A DNA stretch of 64,000 nt from Rahnella sp. AA (GTDB lineage: Bacteria > Pseudomonadota > Gammaproteobacteria > Enterobacterales > Enterobacteriaceae): NCBI RefSeq assembly GCF_002834385.1, contig NZ_PITQ01000002.1:124001-188000 (forward strand). The letters run 5' to 3'. The notes beneath the pieces are model-generated. The model saw only the letters and a program-made list of their open reading frames with translations, ran no database searches and was not told where the DNA came from. The translations under genes were made by a program, and so were the position numbers. How positions within the stretch are numbered: position 1 is the first letter of the stretch; each line of letters opens with the position of its first letter. Positions 32,510 through 40,005 of this stretch are shown here, in pieces.

Positions 32510-32532
32510 GACAATCAACCTTATTGATTGTC
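32510..32532 (+). repeat. 9-bp dyad upstream of pflA
   Basis: Perfect arms GACAATCAA and TTGATTGTC separated by CCTTA. The arms contain FNR-like half-sites (ATCAA / TTGAT) in the opposite order to the FNR consensus. It lies about 100 nt before pflA and looks like an operator for a dimeric regulator. Confidence 0.5.
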
Positions 32533-32629
32533 TGGTATCATAAACACGTGGTTTCCAGTTTATCTCTGCCAGGCCAGCATCCGCACATTTAGACTGCTAT
32601 TCATTGGTCAATATGGAGAATAACCCGCA

Positions 32630-33370
32630 ATGTCAGTTCAAGGTCGCATCCACTCATATGAATCCTGTGGCACCGTTGACGGCCCAGGTATCCGTTTCAT
32701 TGTATTTTTTCAGGGTTGCCTGATGCGTTGCATGTATTGCCACAATCGCGATACCTGGGACACACATGGCGGGAAAGAGATCAATGTCGATGACTTAATG
32801 AAAGAAGTGGTGACCTACCGCCACTTTATGAATGCTTCTGGCGGCGGCGTGACGGCTTCTGGCGGTGAGGCAATCCTTCAGGCTGAATTCGTGCGTGACT
32901 GGTTCCGCGCGTGCCAGAAAGAAGGCATTAACACCTGTCTGGATACCAACGGTTTTGTCCGCCGTTATGATCCGGTGATCGACGAATTACTGGATGTCTC
33001 AGATCTGGTAATGCTCGATCTGAAACAGATGAACGACGATATCCACCAGAATCTGGTCGGCGTCTCTAACCACCGTACCCTGGATTTTGCCCGCTATCTG
33101 GCTAAACGTAATCAGCGGACCTGGATCCGTTATGTAGTTGTGCCGGGCTGGTCGGATGATGATGATTCCGCGCACAAACTCGGTGAGTTCACCAAAGACA
33201 TGACGAACATCGAGAAGATTGAACTGTTGCCTTATCACGAGCTGGGCAAACATAAATGGACCGCGATGGGCGAAAAATATGGCCTCGACGGCGTGAACCC
33301 ACCAACCAAAGAAATCATGGAACGGGTGAAGAACATTCTTTCCAGCTACGGACACAAAGTTATTTATTGA
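32630..33370 (+). CDS. pflA: Pyruvate formate-lyase activating enzyme PflA
   Basis: A 246-residue radical-SAM enzyme that installs the glycyl radical on PflB. The [4Fe-4S] motif CLMRCMYC starts at residue 30 (CxxxCxxC), and SAM-binding features include [15 protein letters not shown] and CLDTNGF. The length equals that of E. coli PflA. Its own promoter probably lies in 32420-32629, since a terminator and two inverted repeats separate it from pflB. A shared hairpin at 33405-33432 ends it and convergent ycaD. Confidence 0.97.
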   Translation: MSVQGRIHSYESCGTVDGPGIRFIVFFQGCLMRCMYCHNRDTWDTHGGKEINVDDLMKEVVTYRHFMNASGGGVTASGGEAILQAEFVRDWFRACQKEGINTCLDTNGFVRRYDPVIDELLDVSDLVMLDLKQMNDDIHQNLVGVSNHRTLDFARYLAKRNQRTWIRYVVVPGWSDDDDSAHKLGEFTKDMTNIEKIELLPYHELGKHKWTAMGEKYGLDGVNPPTKEIMERVKNILSSYGHKVIY

Positions 33371-33404
33371 TGAGCTGGCTGTTCCCCATAAAATCGTTGC
33401 CCAT

Positions 33405-33432
33405 AAAAAAGACGCCTGATGGCGTCTTTTTT
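33405..33432. terminator. Bidirectional terminator between pflA and ycaD
   Basis: A perfect 12-bp stem (33405-33416 with 33421-33432), TGAT loop, with six A before the core and six T after it. It lies between the convergent stops of pflA (33370) and ycaD (33465). Confidence 0.9.
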
Positions 33433-33464
33433 ACTTTTAAAACATTCGTACCGAATGGCTCAGA

Positions 33465-34610
33465 TCAGGCAGTTGCCACCGGATTATGATGATGGTCGGC
33501 TTTGCGCATCAGCATCACCAGATAAACCAGTGAAACCACCGCGATCATCACAAACAGCAAACGGTCGGAATAGCTCTGCATCAGTATCGCGGTCATCGTC
33601 GGGCCCGCCAGGCTGCCGATGGTGTAACTCATCAGTAATGCCTGATTCATTGCAACCAGCTCTTCAGCATTTACTTTTTCGCAAGCCCATGACATCGCCA
33701 CCGGATACAACGTAAAGCCTGCGCATCCGAGAATGAACAGCGTTGGTGCCATCGCATAACCACTCAGCATGGCAATACTGCCGAGGATCACGGCGAAAAT
33801 CTGTATACGCAGCACCATCAGACGTCCGTATCGATCGGCCAGACGCCCTACCGGCCATTGCCCGATAATCCCGGCGCTGACCAGAAGCGCCATCCAGTAT
33901 CCGACATCGCCATCGCTCATGCCCTGATGCGCAAGGAACAACGGCATCAGGCCATACAAAGAACCCAGCACAATGCCAGAAATGATACAGCCGTTGATCC
34001 CGAGGCGGGCGTTGCGGCGTCTGAACATCGGCATCACCGCATGCCGCGGCTGGTCGCTGTCCTGATCCTCAATATGTGTCATCACTATCGGCAGAATGGC
34101 AATAACGATCAGCGCGGTAACCCACGGCAACACGCTCAGCAACGCCGTTGGAACCGTGCCGACCAGCAGTTGCCCGACGACGGTACCGATGTAATACATG
34201 ATCATATAGGCCGCCAGCAGCTGACCACGGTTCTTCACCGTACCGCTTCGCAGCAAGGCACTTTCCACTACAACCCAGATCAGCGCGCAGCCAACACCGG
34301 CAACAAAGCGTGCAGTAACCCAGCTCCAGAAGTCCATGGAAAGCGCCAGACCCGCGGTTGCGACAGCAAACATGATGCAGGAAAGATAATAGCTGCGGTT
34401 AAAACCAATACGTTTGATCAGGCTGCCTGCAATCAGCGTACCCAGCAAATTGCCGGTGAAATATGATGAACTGACAAGCCCGACCTGCCAGGTTGGCAGT
34501 TGTTCGTGACTGAGCCACAACGGCACCAGCGTGTTTAAAGCGGCGATAGAAATCGTCAGAAGGAGAAGTCCGCACAACAGCAGAGCGACGGGACGGGAAT
34601 AGGCGGACAT
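33465..34610 (-). CDS. ycaD: YcaD, major facilitator superfamily transporter
   Basis: A 381-residue inner-membrane protein with twelve predicted helices. It follows E. coli YcaD throughout, for example [18 protein letters not shown], the loop 2-3-type motif and [20 protein letters not shown], the central MFS signature. Substrates are unknown; the family is described only as a putative sugar-type transporter. It lies between pflA and the dms operon, as in E. coli, but ycaC, which sits here in E. coli, is absent. Confidence 0.9.
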   Translation of the reverse strand: MSAYSRPVALLLCGLLLLTISIAALNTLVPLWLSHEQLPTWQVGLVSSSYFTGNLLGTLIAGSLIKRIGFNRSYYLSCIMFAVATAGLALSMDFWSWVTARFVAGVGCALIWVVVESALLRSGTVKNRGQLLAAYMIMYYIGTVVGQLLVGTVPTALLSVLPWVTALIVIAILPIVMTHIEDQDSDQPRHAVMPMFRRRNARLGINGCIISGIVLGSLYGLMPLFLAHQGMSDGDVGYWMALLVSAGIIGQWPVGRLADRYGRLMVLRIQIFAVILGSIAMLSGYAMAPTLFILGCAGFTLYPVAMSWACEKVNAEELVAMNQALLMSYTIGSLAGPTMTAILMQSYSDRLLFVMIAVVSLVYLVMLMRKADHHHNPVATA

Positions 34611-34743
34611 AGGTTGTTGACGACCACAAAATCGGGGAAATTGCGCGCATCATGCCACCAGCCAACAGAAAGTCAATCTGGCAAAAAGAGGCCTGCGCAC
34701 AAACTGCGGGGTGATGATTGAAATCGCTAATCAAGTCAGGAGT

Positions 34744-35313
34744 TCAGGAATTATGACGCTTCAATGACAATTGAATATCACCATGATAACAAACAAGTTT
34801 GCATTTCCCGCAACCGTCACACTTCTGATTATCTGCGGAGGGTTGATTCTGTTGATTAAAAAATATTGCCGTGCGCGGACACGCAATCTCGCACATCCTG
34901 CACAAATCATCCATACGCCCTAAACACTGCGGCAGAATCACCGGACGCAGACCCGTATCCATCGGGATGCTCAGGTCGAGGGCATCGTTATCACAGGCCT
35001 CAGTGCAGGCACCGCAAAAATCGCATTCCGCATAATCAATGCTGAGTACAACTTTACCGTACTCAACGCTGAGTAATCCTACCGGACACGCATCAGCGCA
35101 ATGCCCGCACCCGTTGCATTGTTTCATGAAAAGTGGTTCTGAAACCGCCTGCGGTGGACGCGGCACAGCCCGCTGGAGCAAATCTCTGGCGACCGTATTT
35201 TCTTCTGCGGGCGGCTTTGCGGATGACAATAATCCACGGAATAACCCCCGGCGGCTGACAACCCGGCTGCTCATCCAGGCGTGGTAATAGCGGGCATCCC
35301 GTGGGTCACTCAT
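34744..35313 (-). CDS. NapF-like ferredoxin with four [4Fe-4S] motifs
   Basis: A 189-residue cytoplasmic iron-sulfur protein. Four cysteine motifs are seen in order: CNGCGHCADACP, CDFCGACTEACD, CRMCEIACP (with an upstream Cys in QCLGRMDDLC) and CDGCGKCKLVC, enough for four clusters. An SRRGLFRG segment near residue 20 resembles the start of NapF, the accessory protein of periplasmic nitrate reductase. Its ATG shares one base with the dmsD stop (TGATG), so translation is coupled; an upstream in-frame start would overlap dmsD by 54 nt. As the last gene of a DMSO-reductase-type operon, it may load or protect clusters or help maturation of the molybdoenzymes. This role is inference. Confidence 0.82.
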   Translation of the reverse strand: MSDPRDARYYHAWMSSRVVSRRGLFRGLLSSAKPPAEENTVARDLLQRAVPRPPQAVSEPLFMKQCNGCGHCADACPVGLLSVEYGKVVLSIDYAECDFCGACTEACDNDALDLSIPMDTGLRPVILPQCLGRMDDLCRMCEIACPRTAIFFNQQNQPSADNQKCDGCGKCKLVCYHGDIQLSLKRHNS

Positions 35314-35924
35314 CAGAAATACAATTCCTTCGCTGGGATGACTTCCAGCGCCAGTGCCTCTCGCCATCCGTTCAGCGTTGATTCCGCCAGAACGGCTACG
35401 CCTTCATACCATGGATGCTCAGCTTTCATTCCCAGCAGTTCGAAATAGCGCCCTGCCCATGGCAGCAAATGTGCCGTCAGAAACTCACCAAGCAGTTGCG
35501 GCGAATTTTCGGCCAACCAGGCGGACATCATCAGCATCAGCCCGATGTGATCTTCCGGTTCGGCCTGCGTCAGATGTGGTTCAATATGGTTACAGCGCAT
35601 CCACTGGCGTAATGCCAGTGTGGAATCACCAAAAATGACCGATTCTTTATCGAGATAAACCGAGCCCCAAGGCGGTGCCGGTAAAGCGTAGGGGCCGACA
35701 AACAGGCGCTGCCAGGCGTCATTTAACTCTTCCGCTGAACCATCCACCTGAGCGAACAACTCAGCGGCACGGGCTTTCGCCTCAGGCGTTGCGCAGGGCC
35801 ACATCGCCACCCAGTCACTGTCTTTCAGCAATATAATCAGAGGCTGAACTTGTTCTGAATCCGGGGGATAAAACAGCATCGCGCCCAATACCTTCGCGGT
35901 TAAACTTATTGATTCTGCAGACAT
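35313..35924 (-). CDS. dmsD: Tat proofreading chaperone DmsD
   Basis: A 203-residue all-helical chaperone of the TorD/DmsD family that binds the twin-arginine leader of DmsA/YnfE and holds it until the cofactor is in. Conserved blocks are DAWQRLFVGPYALPAPPWGS, SVIFGDSTLALRQWMR and EPEDHIGLMLMMSAWLAEN. The frame is open 14 codons upstream, but MSAESISLTAKVLG at 35922-35924 fits the family and has a GAG ribosome-binding element. It follows dmsC by 62 nt and is coupled to the ferredoxin gene. Confidence 0.95.
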   Translation of the reverse strand: MSAESISLTAKVLGAMLFYPPDSEQVQPLIILLKDSDWVAMWPCATPEAKARAAELFAQVDGSAEELNDAWQRLFVGPYALPAPPWGSVYLDKESVIFGDSTLALRQWMRCNHIEPHLTQAEPEDHIGLMLMMSAWLAENSPQLLGEFLTAHLLPWAGRYFELLGMKAEHPWYEGVAVLAESTLNGWREALALEVIPAKELYF

Positions 35925-35986
35925 AGTTAACTCTTTCTTTCGGGGACACACTGCTTCCGGCGGCATGTCCCCTTGATGAACTGAAA

Positions 35987-36844
35987 TCAGCCGCTAACGG
36001 CCATACCCACAGTCATATGCAAACCATAGAAAATCGCACGTCCAATCAGCTCACCGGCAAAGACCAGCACGAAAGCTAAAACCATCGTAGCGATCGCAGG
36101 ACGCTTGCGCAGTATCAGCGGGCAAATCCAGCAGCCCAGCCCTAAAACAACCAGCACCAGCCGCGAAACTGACAACATGCCGTATTGCGGAATCAGCGCT
36201 GAAGCCGACTGAACTGAGCTGTTGATCGAGGCCAGGCTGGCACTTTGCATCACTACGGCAGACATACTGACGACCAGTGCCGCGACGCTGACAACCGGCA
36301 GCAGGCGGAGCGCACAGCCGTTAATATCAGCGCCGCACAGCAGCAGATAACCCAGAACCGGGCCGCCAATCAGCACCGTCAGCCCGAAGTGGAACGCGGT
36401 ATAAGCATTATCCCACGTTGGTACTGTATTAATTTCGTAGACGCGACACATGGCATAAACGAAACCAACACCGGCCACCATGGTCACAAGCAGCCAGACT
36501 TTCCCCAATGCGCGGGGCATTTTGTTGAGGACAGCCAGCAACCAGTAAATCCCGCCTAAGGCAAAGAAGAGTGAGCCACTGCCGATCTCATTACTGAGCG
36601 GCGAAGCGCCCAGACGATTGAGAGAATTGAAAGCGCGCAGCGGTGAGCCAAGGTGCAGAACCGAGGCGATAAAAGCCACCGCCATCAGCACCCAGAGGAA
36701 AAACATCGACAGGTGGATCCGGCGATATTCTTCTTTGCCAGGTTGGGCCAGCAGCGCAATTGCCAGCACGATAAACGTGCCAACCACACATTGCCCGAGA
36801 ACCGTAAAGACCATTAAAGGCCATTCATGCCATCCGTTTCCCAT
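35987..36844 (-). CDS. dmsC: DMSO reductase membrane anchor subunit DmsC
   Basis: A 285-residue integral membrane protein with eight predicted helices that anchors the DmsAB dimer and oxidises menaquinol. It begins MGNGWHEWPLMVFTVLGQC and ends GELIGRAIFYGLHMTVGMAV, both typical of DmsC/YnfH. The LHLGSPLRAFNSLNRLGASP segment is the conserved quinol-site region. One base separates the dmsB stop from its ATG. Confidence 0.95.
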   Translation of the reverse strand: MGNGWHEWPLMVFTVLGQCVVGTFIVLAIALLAQPGKEEYRRIHLSMFFLWVLMAVAFIASVLHLGSPLRAFNSLNRLGASPLSNEIGSGSLFFALGGIYWLLAVLNKMPRALGKVWLLVTMVAGVGFVYAMCRVYEINTVPTWDNAYTAFHFGLTVLIGGPVLGYLLLCGADINGCALRLLPVVSVAALVVSMSAVVMQSASLASINSSVQSASALIPQYGMLSVSRLVLVVLGLGCWICPLILRKRPAIATMVLAFVLVFAGELIGRAIFYGLHMTVGMAVSG

Positions 36845-36845
36845 C

Positions 36846-37463
36846 TCAAACCTCCTTCGGGTTAGCCAGATAACCCGTGGTATCGCCTACAGGACGGCAA
36901 TTCGCATTGGGTTTGATGACGATACTAGGGTGAGTAAAATGTGCCGCGGGCAAAGGCGCGACTTCAGCCAGTTCGCCGTATTTCGCACGCAGCTCTTCGA
37001 TCGGTGCCATATCCAGCGCGCGCAACGGGCAAGATTCGACGCAAATAGGCTTCTTACCTTCCGCGATCCGCTCGTAACACCCATCACATTTGGTCATATG
37101 CCCTTTGGCTTCGTTGTACTGCGGTGCACCGTACGGACACGCCATATGGCAATAACGGCAACCGATGCACACGTCTTCGTTGACCACGACGAAACCATCT
37201 TCCCGTTTATGCATGGCGCCGCTTGGGCAAACTTTCGTGCAGGCCGGATCCGCGCAATGGTTGCAGGAAATCGACAGATAATAGGCGAAGACGTTCTGAT
37301 GCCAGCCATCACCGTCCTGCTGCCAGTCGCCACCGGCATATTCGTATACCCGGCGGAAACTGACATCCGGCGTCAGATTTTTGAAATCCTTGCATGCCAG
37401 TTCGCAGGTTTTACAGCCTGTGCAGCGGCTTGAATCAATATAAAATCCATATTGAGTTGTCAT
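36846..37463 (-). CDS. dmsB: DMSO reductase iron-sulfur subunit DmsB
   Basis: A 205-residue electron-transfer subunit with four [4Fe-4S] cluster motifs: CTGCKTCELACKD, CNHCADPACTKVCP, CIGCRYCHMACPYG and CDGCYERIAEG...CVESCP. It passes electrons from the membrane subunit to the molybdenum subunit at the periplasmic face and is carried across the membrane with the Tat-exported catalytic subunit. It is as long as E. coli DmsB/YnfG and lies 11 nt after dmsA. Confidence 0.97.
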   Translation of the reverse strand: MTTQYGFYIDSSRCTGCKTCELACKDFKNLTPDVSFRRVYEYAGGDWQQDGDGWHQNVFAYYLSISCNHCADPACTKVCPSGAMHKREDGFVVVNEDVCIGCRYCHMACPYGAPQYNEAKGHMTKCDGCYERIAEGKKPICVESCPLRALDMAPIEELRAKYGELAEVAPLPAAHFTHPSIVIKPNANCRPVGDTTGYLANPKEV

Positions 37464-37474
37464 GTATTGCTCCG

Positions 37475-39922
37475 TTAAACCTTAGCCACTTGCACAAGGT
37501 TGGTATGAGAGGGGTTACCTTTCGCCAGCGGTGAAGGCCTTTGAGACGTCAGTACGTTAATGCTGCCCGCGCGGTCGATTTTTTTACTGTCGGGGGAATA
37601 CCAGGCACCTTCGCTGAGCGCGACAACACCCGGCATCATGCGTGGCGTCACTTTGGCGGCAATACGCACTTCACCGCGATCGTTGTAGATGCGGATCATG
37701 TCGCCGTTCGTGATACCGCGTTGTGAAGCATCCATCGGGTTAATCCACATTTCCTGACGACAGGCGGCTTTCAGTACGTCGACGTTGCCGTAGGTTGAAT
37801 GGGTACGCGCTTTGTAATGGAACCCGGTCAGTTGCAGGGGATATTTGCTGGCCAGCGGATCGTCATAGTTCTCAAAACCAGCGGCATAAACCGGTAACGG
37901 ATCAATTACATCGTCTTTAGCGAGTTCCCATTCGGCAGCAATTTTTGCCAGTTCAGCCGAGTAGATTTCGATTTTGCCGGAAGGTGTATCCAGCGGACTG
38001 GAGGCAGGATTTTCACGGAACGCTTTATACGCCACGTGATGTTGCTCAGGATCGCGTTTCTTGAACATGCCCTGTTTGCGAAACGTGTCGAAATCCGGCA
38101 GTTCCGGCAGCGCTTCGCGGGATTGCTGATACAGATGACGCATCCACTCTTCCTGCGTGCGTCCTTCCGTAAACTTCTGTTCAACGCCCATATGGCGCGC
38201 CAGCTCAGAGGTCATTTCATAAATATTTTTGCACTGGAAACGTGGCTTGATCGCCTGGTCGGCAAAAATGACGTAGTCCATGTTGCCGCAGGAAGCATCC
38301 AGGCAAAAATCCATCTGCTCAGACGCCGTGCAGTCCGGGAGGATAATATCTGCATATTTCGCAGACGACGTCATGTGGTTATCAATCACCACAATCATCT
38401 CGCACTGCGTATCATCCTGCAGAATGTCATGCGTACGGTTGATATCAGAATGCTGATTGATCAGACAGTTACCGGCGTAGTTCCAGATAAACTTAATAGG
38501 CACATCCAGCCGGGCCTTTCCGCGCACGCCGTCTTTGGTGGCCGTCATTTCCGGGCCGCGGATGATAGCGTCGGTCCAGAGGAACATGGAGATGCTGGTC
38601 TGAATTGGATTTTCAAACGTCGGCATACGTACAAACGGGATTTCATACGAACCTTCGCGCGCGCCGGAATTCCCGCCGTGAACGCCCACGTTGCCGGTCA
38701 GAATCGCCAGCATCGCAATGGCACGGGTTGCAATTTCGCCGTTTGCATGGCGCTGTGGCCCCCAGCCCTGAGTAATAAAGGCCGGTTTTGCCTGACCGAT
38801 TTCACGCCCCAGCTTGACGATTTTATCGACAGAAATGCCGGTAATTTTTGCTGCCCACGCAGGCGTTTTCGCAATACCATCCGGACCATCGCCGAGAATA
38901 TAGGCTTTATAATGCGCATTCTGCGGGACACCGGCCGGTAGGGTTTTCTCATCGTAACCGACGCAATACTTATCGAGGAACGGCTGATCAACCAGATTTT
39001 CAGTAATCATCACGTGAGCCAGCGCCGCCGCCAGCGCACCGTCGGTACCAGGACGAATCGGAATCCATTCATCTTCACGACCCGCGCCGGTATCGGTATA
39101 ACGCGGATCGACAATGATCATGCGGGCGTTGGATTTCTGACGGGCCTGTTCGAGGTAATATGTCACGCCACCGCCGCTCATGCGGGTTTCGCCCGGATTA
39201 TTCCCGAACAGCACCACCAGTTTACTGTTTTCAATATCTGAAGGGCTGTTGCCGTCCGCCCAGCCGCCGTAGGTATAATTCAGACCGGCGGCAATCTGTG
39301 CGGAGCTGTAATCGCCGTAATGATTGAGATAACCGCCACAGCAGTTCATCAGGCGCGCAATCAGGGTTTTACCCGGCGGCCATGAACGCGTCATGGTGCC
39401 GCCCAGCGTGCCGGTGCCGTAGTTGAGATAAATTGCTTCATTGCCAAAACGCTGAATAATGTCTTTCAGGCTGCCAGCCAGCGTGTCGAACGCTTCATCC
39501 CAGCTGATTGGCTTAAATTTGCCTTCACCGCGTTTACCGACGCGCTTCATCGGGTATTTCAGGCGGTCGGGATTGTAAACACGACGGCGCATTGAACGCC
39601 CGCGCAAACAGGCCCGCACCTGATGCAACGCCTCATAATCATCGTCGCCGGTATTGTCGGTTTCGACGTAACGAATTTCGTCATCCACCACGTGCATTCT
39701 GAGCGGACAACGGCTGCCGCAGTTTACCGTGCACGCACTCCAGACGATTTTCTCTTCGGCCGTTTTTGTCGTCGCGGGGGCTGAATCTGCTCGCACAGAT
39801 TTGAACGGCAGCGAAATTCCCCCTACTGCGGCGGCCATCCCGGCCAGCGTAGTTCCTTTGACCAGTTCGCGGCGGCTGATCCCGCTACCTGAACCGGATT
39901 TAATTCTGTTTTGTTCCGACAT
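37475..39922 (-). CDS. dmsA: DMSO reductase catalytic subunit DmsA
   Basis: An 815-residue molybdopterin-guanine-dinucleotide enzyme, the periplasmic terminal reductase for DMSO and related S- and N-oxides. The Tat leader contains SRRELVKGTTLAG. The N-terminal cluster motif CTVNCGSRC with a fourth Cys in RACLRGRS is complete. The sequence is closest in character to DmsA proper (LNYTYGGWADGNSPSDIENS, MNCCGGYLNHYGDYSS). I start at ATG 39920-39922, six bases after GGAG, not at the ATG four codons earlier. It is the second of two tandem catalytic subunit genes, 83 nt after the first; a GC hairpin sits in front of it. Confidence 0.93.
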   Translation of the reverse strand: MSEQNRIKSGSGSGISRRELVKGTTLAGMAAAVGGISLPFKSVRADSAPATTKTAEEKIVWSACTVNCGSRCPLRMHVVDDEIRYVETDNTGDDDYEALHQVRACLRGRSMRRRVYNPDRLKYPMKRVGKRGEGKFKPISWDEAFDTLAGSLKDIIQRFGNEAIYLNYGTGTLGGTMTRSWPPGKTLIARLMNCCGGYLNHYGDYSSAQIAAGLNYTYGGWADGNSPSDIENSKLVVLFGNNPGETRMSGGGVTYYLEQARQKSNARMIIVDPRYTDTGAGREDEWIPIRPGTDGALAAALAHVMITENLVDQPFLDKYCVGYDEKTLPAGVPQNAHYKAYILGDGPDGIAKTPAWAAKITGISVDKIVKLGREIGQAKPAFITQGWGPQRHANGEIATRAIAMLAILTGNVGVHGGNSGAREGSYEIPFVRMPTFENPIQTSISMFLWTDAIIRGPEMTATKDGVRGKARLDVPIKFIWNYAGNCLINQHSDINRTHDILQDDTQCEMIVVIDNHMTSSAKYADIILPDCTASEQMDFCLDASCGNMDYVIFADQAIKPRFQCKNIYEMTSELARHMGVEQKFTEGRTQEEWMRHLYQQSREALPELPDFDTFRKQGMFKKRDPEQHHVAYKAFRENPASSPLDTPSGKIEIYSAELAKIAAEWELAKDDVIDPLPVYAAGFENYDDPLASKYPLQLTGFHYKARTHSTYGNVDVLKAACRQEMWINPMDASQRGITNGDMIRIYNDRGEVRIAAKVTPRMMPGVVALSEGAWYSPDSKKIDRAGSINVLTSQRPSPLAKGNPSHTNLVQVAKV

Positions 39923-39937
39923 TACATACTCCACATA

Positions 39938-39956
39938 CGCCCCGGTTTAAGGGGCG
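39938..39956 (-). other. Hairpin upstream of dmsA
   Basis: A 6-bp stem CGCCCC / GGGGCG (39938-39943 with 39951-39956) with a 7-nt loop, just before the dmsA ribosome-binding site. No U-tract follows. It could set a processing or stability boundary between the two catalytic subunit messages. Confidence 0.45.
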
Positions 39957-40005
39957 AAAATTTAACAACCGTGTCACTGAGCCTGGCTCTTTGTCCGTCG
40001 CTTCT

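Noticed and set aside
33858-34466. A 202-codon plus-strand frame antisense to ycaD
   Set aside because: Composition rich in Arg, His and Gln typical of antisense of a membrane protein; no supporting signal.
38036-38941. A 301-codon plus-strand frame antisense to dmsA
   Set aside because: Overlaps a full-length molybdoenzyme gene, and no domain or start signal is seen.
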